64,000 nucleotides of DNA from Micromonospora rosaria (GTDB lineage Bacteria > Actinomycetota > Actinomycetes > Mycobacteriales > Micromonosporaceae), in NCBI RefSeq assembly GCF_001567585.1, contig NZ_LRQV01000002.1, forward strand, positions 62,001-126,000, written 5' to 3'. Both the position numbers and the translations under genes were made by a program. This document shows positions 52,285 through 60,307 of this stretch, one piece after another (within the stretch, counting starts at the first letter, position 1; every line of letters starts with the position of its first letter). The notes beneath the pieces were generated by a model. The model ran no database searches and had not been told where the DNA came from. It saw only the letters and a list, made by a program, of their open reading frames with translations.

Positions 52285-54252
52285 ATGGGCGACGCATGCT
52301 GCGGTGCCGAGCCGCGCCCGACCGGCACCGCGCCGGAGCCGCAGGAGCCGCCACGACTGTGGCAGATTCGTGAGCTGCGACTGTCCGCGCTGGCCGGGGT
52401 CCTGCTGGCGGTGGCGCTGATCGCCGGCTGGGCGGGTGCGCCTCCGCCGGTCGCGTCGGGGTTCGAGATCGCCGCCCTGGTGCTGGGCGCCGCCACCTTC
52501 GTGCCCGGCACGGTACGGCGCCTGCTGACCGGCCGGATCGGGGTCGGCACCCTGATGACGATCGCGGCGGTCGGCGCCGTGGCGCTGGGGCAGTTCTTCG
52601 AGGCGGCGATGCTCGCCTTCCTGTACTCGGTCAGCGAGGGGCTGGAGGAGTACTCGCTGGCCCGTACCCGGCGCGGGCTGCGGGCACTGCTCTCACTGGT
52701 GCCGGCGCAGGCCACCGTGCTGCGGCACGGCCGGGAACAGGTGGTGGCCCCGGCCGAGTTGCGCACCGGTGACGTGCTGGTGGTGCGGGCCGGTGAACGG
52801 CTGGCCACCGACGGCGTGGTGCGATCCGGTCACACCGCGCTGGACGTCTCCGCGATCACCGGTGAGTCGGTACCGGTCGAGGTCGGCGTCGGCACCGACG
52901 TCTACGCGGGCTCGATCAACGGCAGCGGGGTCATCGAGGTGACGGTCACCGCCGCCGCGCAGGACAACTCGCTGGCCCGCATCGTCCGGATCGTGATGGC
53001 CGAGCAGGAACGCAAGGGCGCCAGCCAGCGGCTCGCCGACCGCATCGCCAAGCCCCTGGTGCCGGGGATCATGGTGCTGGCCGCCCTGATCGCCGCGCTC
53101 GGCAGCCTGCTCGGCGACCCGGCGCTGTGGCTCGAACGAGCGCTCGTCGTCCTGGTCGCGGCCTCCCCCTGCGCGTTGGCGATCTCGGTGCCGGTGACGG
53201 TGTTCGCGGCGGTCGGCGCGGCCAGCCGGTTCGGTGTGCTGGTCAAGGGCGGCGCCGCGCTGGAGACCCTCGGTACCGTCCGGACGGTCGCACTCGACAA
53301 GACCGGGACGCTGACCCGTAACCGGCCCACGGTCGTCGAGGTCGTGGCCGCGACGGGCAGTACCCGTGACCAGGTGCTGGACGTGGCGGCGGCACTGGAG
53401 GCGCGCAGCGAGCACCCGCTGGCCCGCGCGATCCTGGCGGCGGTGGACGAACCCCGACCCGCCACCGCCGTCCAGACCGTCCCCGGGGCCGGCCTGACCG
53501 GGCGGCTCGACGGCGTGCCGGTCCGCCTGGGCCGGCCCGGCTGGATCGGGGCCGGGCACCTGGCCGGCGAGGTGGCCCGGATGCAGGCGGCGGGAGCGAC
53601 GGCCGCGCTGGTCGAGGTCGACGGGCGGGCGATCGGCGCGGTCGCGGTCCGTGACGAGCTGCGCCCGGAGGCCGCCGAGGTGGTCGCCCGGCTCCGGCGC
53701 GGCGGATGCCGGGTGGCGATGCTCACCGGCGACAACCTCACCACCGCCACCGCCCTCGCCCGGCAGGCCGACATCGACGAGGTGCACGCCGACCTGCGGC
53801 CGGAGGACAAGTCCCGCATCGTCACGGACCTGCGAGCACGCCAGGTGACCGCCATGGTCGGCGACGGGGTCAACGACGCGCCCGCGCTGGCCACCGCGGA
53901 CCTCGGGATCGCCATGGGCGCGCTGGGCACGGACGTGGCGATCGAGACCGCGGACGTCGCCCTCATGGGGGAGGACCTGCGGCACCTGCCGCAGGCGCTC
54001 GACCACGCCCGCCGGTCCCGCCGGATCATGCTGCAGAACATCGGCATGTCCCTCGGCCTCATCGCCGTGCTCATCCCGCTGTCCCTGCTCGGCCTTCTCG
54101 GTCTCGCGGCGGTCGTCGCCGTTCACGAGCTCGCGGAAGTGCTCGTGATCGCCAACGGCGTCCGCGCCGGACGGGCCCGGGCGCTGCGACCGCTGTCGTC
54201 CACCGTCACCCCCGCGACCGTGGACGCCGCCCCCACGCCCGCTACTACCTGA
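52285..54252 (+). CDS. P1B-type heavy-metal-transporting ATPase (SPC motif)
   Basis: The 655-residue pump has the phosphorylation site DKTGTLTRN, GDGVNDAPAL and the TGESVPVEVG actuator motif. The membrane metal site reads ASPCALAIS, that is SPC rather than CPC. The last helices contain VHELAEVLVIANG. SPC is typical of the P1B-4 (Co/Fe/Cd) group. The N-terminus has only a short Cys segment (MGDACCGAE), not a full metal-binding domain. An AGGAG site precedes the ATG. The divergent CmtR-like sensor points to cadmium or a related ion as inducer. Confidence 0.92.
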   Translation: MGDACCGAEPRPTGTAPEPQEPPRLWQIRELRLSALAGVLLAVALIAGWAGAPPPVASGFEIAALVLGAATFVPGTVRRLLTGRIGVGTLMTIAAVGAVALGQFFEAAMLAFLYSVSEGLEEYSLARTRRGLRALLSLVPAQATVLRHGREQVVAPAELRTGDVLVVRAGERLATDGVVRSGHTALDVSAITGESVPVEVGVGTDVYAGSINGSGVIEVTVTAAAQDNSLARIVRIVMAEQERKGASQRLADRIAKPLVPGIMVLAALIAALGSLLGDPALWLERALVVLVAASPCALAISVPVTVFAAVGAASRFGVLVKGGAALETLGTVRTVALDKTGTLTRNRPTVVEVVAATGSTRDQVLDVAAALEARSEHPLARAILAAVDEPRPATAVQTVPGAGLTGRLDGVPVRLGRPGWIGAGHLAGEVARMQAAGATAALVEVDGRAIGAVAVRDELRPEAAEVVARLRRGGCRVAMLTGDNLTTATALARQADIDEVHADLRPEDKSRIVTDLRARQVTAMVGDGVNDAPALATADLGIAMGALGTDVAIETADVALMGEDLRHLPQALDHARRSRRIMLQNIGMSLGLIAVLIPLSLLGLLGLAAVVAVHELAEVLVIANGVRAGRARALRPLSSTVTPATVDAAPTPATT

Positions 54253-54260
54253 CGTAGTAG
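54242..54260. promoter_or_regulatory. Perfect inverted repeat, candidate operator
   Basis: CTACTAC, CTGAC, GTAGTAG overlaps the stop of the ATPase gene, about 200 bases before the DsbA gene. A second, shorter inverted repeat, TACAG and CTGTA with a 6-base gap, lies at 54372-54387. TAC/GTA dyads of this kind are seen in BlaI/CopY-type operators, but no such regulator is in the window. Confidence 0.4.
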
Positions 54261-54456
54261 ATCTGTGGCAGAGTGGGAACGGCGCACCCGGAAGCGTGCG
54301 ACGCGCTCCCGGCGGGCCGGACAAGACTGGACCAAACGATGGATACCGGGATCGAGCGCCCACCAGATCAGTACAGCAAACCCTGTATCGTGGTCGGACC
54401 CGCCCGGACCACCGGGCCTTGCGACCATGGCGCGACGACCGGCGAAGGACGAGGAC

Positions 54457-55122
54457 ATGACCAGGAACACGCGACTGACCCTCGCGGCCCTCGCGGCACT
54501 GGTGCTGGTGGTGGCCGGCGTGCTCACCATCGACCGGCGCGACCGGCCCACCACCGTCAGCGCCAGCGCCGACGGCACGATCGACCCGGCCACGCTCGTC
54601 CGCGACGACAGTCACGTGCTCGCCACCGCCGCCGACGGCAAGGTGACCCTGGTCGAGTTCCTGGACTTCGAATGCGAGGCCTGTGGCGCCGCCTACCCGG
54701 CCGTCAAGCAGATCCTCGCCGACTACGAGGGGCGCATCACCGTCGTGGTGCGCTACTTCCCCCTGCCCGGCCACCCCAACTCCGGCCTCGCCGCCCGGAC
54801 CGCGCAGGCCGCCGCCAACCAGGGGCGCTTCGCCGAGATGTACGCGCTGCTGTTCGAGAACCAGACCGCGTGGGGGCACCGGGAGCAACCGCAGACCGAG
54901 ATGTTCCTCGGGTACGCCCGCTCCCTCGGCCTGGACGTCGACCGCTTCCAGCGTGACCTCGACGACCCCGCCACCGCCGCCCGGGTCGCCAAGGACAAGG
55001 CCGACGGCGAGGCCGCCGGAGTGAGCGGCACGCCGACGTTCTTCCTCAACGGCCGCCCGTTGACCGACCTGCGCGGCCAGGACGACCTCACCGCCGCGAT
55101 CGACGCCGCCCTCGCCGAGTGA
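54457..55122 (+). CDS. Membrane-anchored DsbA-like thiol oxidoreductase
   Basis: The 221-residue protein has one N-terminal membrane segment (LTLAALAALVLVVAGVLTI), then a thioredoxin/DsbA domain with the active site CEAC in FECEACGAAYP. The cis-Pro loop is GVSGTPTFFLNGR. It should introduce disulfides in exported proteins. Its stop overlaps the GTG of the VKOR gene, which would reoxidise it. A shorter protein than that starting upstream at 54265 was chosen for a clear membrane N-terminus; the ribosome site is GAGGA. Confidence 0.9.
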   Translation: MTRNTRLTLAALAALVLVVAGVLTIDRRDRPTTVSASADGTIDPATLVRDDSHVLATAADGKVTLVEFLDFECEACGAAYPAVKQILADYEGRITVVVRYFPLPGHPNSGLAARTAQAAANQGRFAEMYALLFENQTAWGHREQPQTEMFLGYARSLGLDVDRFQRDLDDPATAARVAKDKADGEAAGVSGTPTFFLNGRPLTDLRGQDDLTAAIDAALAE

Positions 55123-55751
55123 GCGCCGCCACCGCCGCCCCCACCGGGGCCAGCCCCGACGAGATCCGGTTCGTCAGCCGGGTCACCGCGTGGATCCTCA
55201 CCGTCGGCGGCGCGGTCGGCCTGCTGGCCGCCGCCACCCTCACCGTCGAGAAGATCAACCTGCTCGCCGATCCGAGCTACGTCCCCACCTGCAGCCTCAA
55301 CCCGATCCTGTCCTGCGGCTCGGTGATGACCACCCCACAGGCCGAGGTCTTCGGCTTCCCCAACCCGCTCATCGGCATCGCCGGGTTCGCCGTCGTCACC
55401 ACCGTCGGCGTCCTCGCGCTCGCCGGCGTACCCCTGCCGCGCTGGTTCTGGCTCGGCCTGCAGGCCGGCGTCACCTTCGGCGTCGTGTTCGTGCACTGGC
55501 TGATCTACCAGAGCGTCTACGTCATCGGCGCGCTGTGCCCGTACTGCATGGTGGTCTGGGCCGTCACCATCCCGATCTTCCTCTACACCACCCTGCGTAC
55601 CCTCACCACCGTGCTCACCCGGCCCGCGCGGATGCGCGCCGCGGCGGCCGGCGCGGCCCGGTACCACAGCCTCATCCTCGTCGTCTGGTTCGGCGTCATC
55701 GTCGTCGCGATCCTGTTCCGGTTCTGGGACTACTGGCGCACCCTGCTGTAG
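55119..55751 (+). CDS. VKOR-family membrane quinone oxidoreductase
   Basis: The 210-residue protein has four to five membrane helices. The VKOR cysteine pairs are CSLNPILSCGSV in the first loop and CPYC in LCPYCMVVW near a later helix. VKOR proteins pass electrons from DsbA-like partners to quinones, replacing DsbB in actinobacteria. The 4-base overlap with the DsbA gene supports a working pair. The C-terminus ends in one further helix. Confidence 0.93.
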   Translation: MSAATAAPTGASPDEIRFVSRVTAWILTVGGAVGLLAAATLTVEKINLLADPSYVPTCSLNPILSCGSVMTTPQAEVFGFPNPLIGIAGFAVVTTVGVLALAGVPLPRWFWLGLQAGVTFGVVFVHWLIYQSVYVIGALCPYCMVVWAVTIPIFLYTTLRTLTTVLTRPARMRAAAAGAARYHSLILVVWFGVIVVAILFRFWDYWRTLL

Positions 55752-55824
55752 CGCGAGGATCCCGCCGGACGACGGCCCGCCCCGACGCGCCGACCGTCCA
55801 CCACCCCTGCGAGGAGCACACCCG

Positions 55825-56796
55825 GTGTCGCAACCGTCCGGCCTGGTCGCCACGATGGAACGCCGCCAGGTCCCCCTCTACCTGGCGGCGCTGGCGGTCG
55901 GGGCGCTGACGGGCTGGGCGGCTCCCGCAGCGGGACCGCTGCTGGAGCACGCCATCAATCCGGTCCTGGCCGCCCTGCTGTACGTGACCTTCCTCCAGGT
56001 GCCCGCCGCCGAGCTGGTCCGCTCGCTGCGGTCGGGCCGGTTCCTGGCCGCCGCGATGGTGGTCAACTTCGTCGTCGTGCCGGTGGTGGTCGCGGCGATG
56101 TTCGGCCTCCTCCCCGACGACCGGGCCATCCGACTGGGCGTGCTGCTGGTGCTGCTCACCCCGTGCGTGGACTACGTCATCGCCTTCAGCGGACTGGCCG
56201 GCGGCAGCAGTCAGCGGCTCCTCGCCGCGACACCCGTGCTGCTGCTCGCGCAGCTGCTCCTGCTGCCCGGCCTGCTGGTGCTGTTCATGGGGCCGGAGCT
56301 GGCCGACGTGGTCGAGACCGGCCCGTTCGTCGAGGCGTTCGTGGTGCTGATCGTCATCCCGTTGACGCTGGCTTGGCTCACCCAGGCCTGGGCGGTCCGC
56401 CGTCCGGCCGGGCGGCGGACCGCCGACGCGGCCGGCACCCTGATGGTGCCGCTGATGGTGGCGACCCTGCTGACCGTGGTGGCCTCCCAGGTCCCCACGC
56501 TGGGCGACGGCCTCGCCGACGTGGCCCGGGTCGTCCCGTTCTACGTCGTCTTCCTGGTCGTGATGGCCGTCGCCGGGCTCGGCGTCGCCCGCCTGTTCCG
56601 GCTCCCGACCGCCGAGGGCCGGGCGATCGTGTTCACCGGCGCGACCCGCAACTCCCTGGTCGTCCTGCCCCTGGCCCTCGCGCTGCCCGAAGCCCTGGCG
56701 ATCGCCGCGGTGGTGATCGTCACCCAGACCCTCGTCGAGGTCGTCGGGATGGTGGTCTACGTCCGAGCGGTACCCCGGCTGCTGCCCGCCCGCTGA
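55825..56796 (+). CDS. SBF/ACR3-family membrane transporter
   Basis: The 323-residue protein has about ten hydrophobic helices and the family pattern LLTPCVDYVIAFSGLAGGS, which includes a conserved helix Cys as in ACR3 arsenite exporters. The region FTGATRNSLVVLPLALALP matches the second crossover helix. It could export arsenite or carry an organic anion. It follows the VKOR gene by 73 bases in a metal and redox island. The GTG start is preferred because the sequence upstream lacks coding character. Confidence 0.85.
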   Translation: MSQPSGLVATMERRQVPLYLAALAVGALTGWAAPAAGPLLEHAINPVLAALLYVTFLQVPAAELVRSLRSGRFLAAAMVVNFVVVPVVVAAMFGLLPDDRAIRLGVLLVLLTPCVDYVIAFSGLAGGSSQRLLAATPVLLLAQLLLLPGLLVLFMGPELADVVETGPFVEAFVVLIVIPLTLAWLTQAWAVRRPAGRRTADAAGTLMVPLMVATLLTVVASQVPTLGDGLADVARVVPFYVVFLVVMAVAGLGVARLFRLPTAEGRAIVFTGATRNSLVVLPLALALPEALAIAAVVIVTQTLVEVVGMVVYVRAVPRLLPAR

Positions 56797-56877
56797 CCCC
56801 CGCCGCCCGCCGGCTCAGCTCGGTCCCGGCCGGCCCCGGTGGGCGGCCCGGGCCACGCCGGCCGGGGGCGACGGGCG

Positions 56878-56922
56878 CGGGCGGGTGGGCGCGGGACGGA
56901 GGCCCCACCACCCACCCGCCCG
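56878..56922. terminator. Bidirectional hairpin terminator
   Basis: A perfect 12-bp stem (56878-56889 with 56911-56922) closes a 21-base loop between the converging transporter and glycoside hydrolase genes. Confidence 0.6.
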
Positions 56923-56947
56923 ACCGGGACGGTTCCGGTGCGCCGGC

Positions 56948-58657
56948 TCAGGGGGTGAGCACCACCGTGGAGATGCTGCGCGCGCCGACGTTGACGCTGA
57001 CCTGTCCACCGTTCACGCTGACCGGCTGGCTGGCCGCGTTGGCGTTGATCGAGGTCAGGTAGTGCTCGGCCCGGCTGATGTTCTGCGGCACCTGGATGAC
57101 GGCGTTGGTGACCGCGCTGGTCGACCGGTTGAGGATCACCAGCGTGGTCTTCCCGCCACCGGTGTAGGCGGTCACCTCCAGGGGGTTGGCCTTGGAGCTC
57201 TTCGTCAGGGCGACCCGCTGGTACCCGGGCCGGACGTACTTGGCGTACTGCGAGAAGGCGTACCCGCGCTTGAGCGGGGCGCCGGCCGTGGTGCCGAAGG
57301 CCGACTCACCGTCACCGATGAAGGAGTAGTACCGCTTGCCGTACCACCAGACGTAGGCGGTCCAGTTGGCCTCCATCGACCGGTGCACGGTCCGCATGAT
57401 GTCGTCGAGGGTCTCGTTCCAGACCGTCTGGTTGCCGGGGTTGCCCCAGATGTTGGAGCCGTTGCCGTCGGCCTCGTGCAGGTTCCACTCGGTCATCCAC
57501 ACCGGCTTGTTGTGCTGGTCCGCCAGCGGGTACGAGCGCAGCCGGCCGGAGGCCTCGGTGCCGTACAGGTGGCCGCCGATGTAGCCGATGTTGTTGCGGG
57601 CGGTGGCGTCGTTCAGGGTGGGGTCGGTGTAGGTGTAGTTCAGGTTCACCGCCTCGGCGACCATCAGCTTGGTGTTCTGCACCCTCGATCCGTGGTCCCG
57701 GACGAAGTTGCGCAGCTCGGTGCCGCTCCAGTCCATCGAGTCGTAGTCCGGGTGCCAGTCCGGCTCGTTCTGCACCGACGTGACGTCGACGGTCACGCCC
57801 TGGTTGCGCATGTACTGGACGTAGCTGTTGAGGTGGTTCGCGTAGTCGTCGTAGTAGTCGGTCCGCAGCTTGCCGCCGTTGACCCGGCTGTTGTTCGTCT
57901 TCCACGCCGCCGGGGCCGTCCACGGCGAGGCGAGGATCTTCACGCCCGGCGCGTACGACTTCGCCGTCCGCAGGGCGTTGACGTGGGTCGGCCACTCGCC
58001 GGAGACCGGTGAGATGCCGGTCCGCACGATCGACAGGCCCAACTGGTTGGCACCGAGCCCGACCAGGGTCTGGGTCTCCGCCGTCGACCAGGCGCCGCCC
58101 CAGATCGACTGCGCGGCACCGAACCCGTCGACCGTCTGGTACCGGGTGGCGCTGTTGACCGTGATGTCCGCCGGGCCGGTGGGGGGCGGCGTGGTCGGCC
58201 CGGTGGTGGGTGGCGTGGTCGGCGGCGTGGTCGGGGTCGTGCCGCCGGTGCAGGCCACCCCGTTCAGCGCGAAGCTGGTGGGCGCCGGGTTGCTGCCGGT
58301 CCACGAGCCGTTGAAGCCGAACGACGTCGTGCCGTTGGTGGCGATGGTGCCGTTGTAACTGACGTTCCGGGCGGTGACCGCGGCCCCGCTCTGGGTCACC
58401 GTCGCGTTCCAGGCCTCCGCGACGGTCTGCCCGGCGCCGTAGGACCAGGTCAGTGTCCAACTCGTGACCGGGTCACCGAGATTGGTGACGGCCACGTTGG
58501 CGCCGAACCCACCCTGCCACTGCGAGGACACGCTGTAGTTCACCGAACAACCGGCGGCTGCGGCACCGGCCGGCAGGGCCACGGCGACCGCGGCCGATGC
58601 CGCCAGGACGGTGCCGGCCGCCACCATGGCGGTCTTGGGCACGCTCTTTCTTGTCAT
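56948..58657 (-). CDS. Secreted GH30-type xylanase with N-terminal CBM2
   Basis: The 569-residue enzyme has a signal peptide (residues 1-35), then a CBM2 carbohydrate-binding module ([19 protein letters not shown] to LNGVACTG). A Thr/Pro linker follows, then a GH30 catalytic barrel with a C-terminal beta domain. The acid/base Glu is in SVQNEPDWHP and the nucleophile Glu in WMTEWNLHEADG. It probably cuts glucuronoxylan; subfamily 8 is suggested. The ATG follows a GGAGAAGAG site. It is cotranscribed with the GH62 gene 65 bases upstream. Confidence 0.92.
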   Translation of the reverse strand: MTRKSVPKTAMVAAGTVLAASAAVAVALPAGAAAAGCSVNYSVSSQWQGGFGANVAVTNLGDPVTSWTLTWSYGAGQTVAEAWNATVTQSGAAVTARNVSYNGTIATNGTTSFGFNGSWTGSNPAPTSFALNGVACTGGTTPTTPPTTPPTTGPTTPPPTGPADITVNSATRYQTVDGFGAAQSIWGGAWSTAETQTLVGLGANQLGLSIVRTGISPVSGEWPTHVNALRTAKSYAPGVKILASPWTAPAAWKTNNSRVNGGKLRTDYYDDYANHLNSYVQYMRNQGVTVDVTSVQNEPDWHPDYDSMDWSGTELRNFVRDHGSRVQNTKLMVAEAVNLNYTYTDPTLNDATARNNIGYIGGHLYGTEASGRLRSYPLADQHNKPVWMTEWNLHEADGNGSNIWGNPGNQTVWNETLDDIMRTVHRSMEANWTAYVWWYGKRYYSFIGDGESAFGTTAGAPLKRGYAFSQYAKYVRPGYQRVALTKSSKANPLEVTAYTGGGKTTLVILNRSTSAVTNAVIQVPQNISRAEHYLTSINANAASQPVSVNGGQVSVNVGARSISTVVLTP

Positions 58658-58722
58658 CGAAACTCTCTTCTCCGATGGGGACGACCGCCACCGCATCCGG
58701 TGCGGCGCGGTCGGTCCCGTCG

Positions 58723-60114
58723 TCAGCGCTGGAGGGTGAGGAGACCGGGCCGGTAGGGCAGGAGGCCGTAGTCGCCGCCGGAGTTGGGGTCGCGGCCCTG
58801 GTAGAGCAGTTGCAGATTGCACGGGTCGACGGTCATCGTCTGGTCGGCGCTGCTGCGGATCAGCTCACCGTGGCTGATGTCGTTGGTCCAGCTCGCGTTG
58901 CTGTTGGCCCGGCCGGCGAACGGGTTGCTCTCCGTCGCCGCCTGCGGGGTCCACGTGCCGCCCAGGCTGGTGGCCGTGAACGAGCGGAAGAAGCGGCCCC
59001 GGGCGCCCATCGCCTCGACGAGCATGAGGTACCGGTTCTGGCCCTGGAGCTTGTAGACCTGGACCGCCTCGAAGAGGTTGGCGGTGGTGTCGGTCATGAT
59101 GGTGGTGTAGTTCGAGCCGAAGTTGCCCGGGAAGTTGCCGATCGGCATGCTGGCCCGGTAGATCCGCCCGTTGTCCCCGGCGAAGAACAGGTACATGTTC
59201 TGGTCGTCACCGATCAGCGCCTGGTCGATCGGGCCGGTGCCGGAGTTGGAGATGCTCCCCGTGAAGAGCGTCTGCTGCGCCGACCACGAGTTGACGTTGG
59301 TGGGGTCGGTCGACGTCCGGTAGGAGAAGGCCGTGCCACCCCACTGGTAGGCCAGCACCCAGATGTTGCGCGGGGCGAAGTAGAACAGGGTGGGCGCGAC
59401 GGTGGCGAAGGGCATGGTGTTCTGGCTGGCCGTCGCCATGTCGGACCAGTTGGTGAAGAGGCCGAAGTTCATCGAGCCCCACCTGGTGCCCGTGTCGTGG
59501 GTGGTGGCGTAGACCAGGTGCCGGCCGTTGTACGGCGCGTAGGTGAAGTCCTTCAGCGACACCCACCCCGCCTTCGGGCTGGCCAGCGGGCCGGTGGAGG
59601 CCCAGCGGTAGGTCGACGGCAGGGCGCAGGTGCCGACGGGTGGGGTGGTCGGCACGGTGGTCGGGGGCGTGGTCGGCGGGGTCGTGGGGACCGGACTGCC
59701 GGTGCAGGTCACGCCGTTGAGGGCGAAGCTCGTCGGGGCCGGGTTGCTGCCCGGCGAGGCTCCGTTGAAGCCGAACGACACCGTGCCGTTGGTGGCGACC
59801 GACCCGTTGTAGCTCACGTTCCGCGCGGTCACGGCGGCGCCGCTCTGGGTCAGCGTGGTGTTCCACGACTGTGTCACCGTCTGCCCCGCGCTGAACGACC
59901 ACGTCAGCGTCCAGCCGGTCAGCGGGTCACCCAGGTTCGTGATCGTGACGTTGGCGCCGAACCCGCCCTGCCACTGCGACGACACCGCGTAGGTCACCGA
60001 ACAGCCCGCGGCTGCCGCGCCGGCCGGCAGCGCCACGACGACCACCGCCGCCGACGCCAGCATCGCGACGCCGGCCGACACCAGCCCCGCATTGAAGAAT
60101 CTGGATCTCTTCAT
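58723..60114 (-). CDS. Secreted GH62 arabinofuranosidase with N-terminal CBM2
   Basis: The 463-residue protein has a signal peptide, a CBM2 module ([19 protein letters not shown] to LNGVTCTG) nearly identical in layout to that of the GH30 enzyme, a Thr/Pro/Val linker and a GH62 five-blade propeller. Family segments are [39 protein letters not shown] and [11 protein letters not shown]. It removes arabinose side chains from xylan or arabinan. A GGAGG site lies 7 bases before the ATG. It heads the GH62-GH30 operon, under the operator listed upstream. Confidence 0.93.
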   Translation of the reverse strand: MKRSRFFNAGLVSAGVAMLASAAVVVVALPAGAAAAGCSVTYAVSSQWQGGFGANVTITNLGDPLTGWTLTWSFSAGQTVTQSWNTTLTQSGAAVTARNVSYNGSVATNGTVSFGFNGASPGSNPAPTSFALNGVTCTGSPVPTTPPTTPPTTVPTTPPVGTCALPSTYRWASTGPLASPKAGWVSLKDFTYAPYNGRHLVYATTHDTGTRWGSMNFGLFTNWSDMATASQNTMPFATVAPTLFYFAPRNIWVLAYQWGGTAFSYRTSTDPTNVNSWSAQQTLFTGSISNSGTGPIDQALIGDDQNMYLFFAGDNGRIYRASMPIGNFPGNFGSNYTTIMTDTTANLFEAVQVYKLQGQNRYLMLVEAMGARGRFFRSFTATSLGGTWTPQAATESNPFAGRANSNASWTNDISHGELIRSSADQTMTVDPCNLQLLYQGRDPNSGGDYGLLPYRPGLLTLQR

Positions 60115-60168
60115 CACCCAACCTCCCCGCGAGACGGCGACCTCACATTCACAGATCCCGCTCGCATA

Positions 60169-60180
60169 GTGAACGTTAAC
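60169..60180. promoter_or_regulatory. Palindromic operator upstream of GH62-GH30
   Basis: GTGAACGTTAAC is a dyad (10 of 12 positions symmetrical) centred on CG and followed by AT. It lies 55 bases before the GH62 start. It resembles the operator at 63605-63620 and the general LacI-type pattern with a central CG. Confidence 0.5.
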
Positions 60181-60255
60181 ATCCGTGACGCGCACGGTAC
60201 GGGAGCGCTCCCAGCTCGACAACCGTCGATCCAATATGTACCGATTTCAGTGTTT

Positions 60256-60299
60256 GCACCCCGAGGGCTCGGGCCGGTGCGGTCCGCCCGTCGGGGTGC
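60256..60299 (-). terminator. Candidate terminator of the GH95 gene
   Basis: Arms GCACCCCGA and TCGGGGTGC enclose a further inner stem (GGGC/GCCC). The hairpin lies just after the GH95 stop on the minus strand. Confidence 0.5.
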
Positions 60300-60307
60300 C
60301 GCTCCGG

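Noticed and set aside
58140..59700. Direct repeats shared by GH30 and GH62 genes as a mobile or repeat element
   Set aside because: They are the duplicated CBM2 modules and Thr/Pro linkers within the coding regions.
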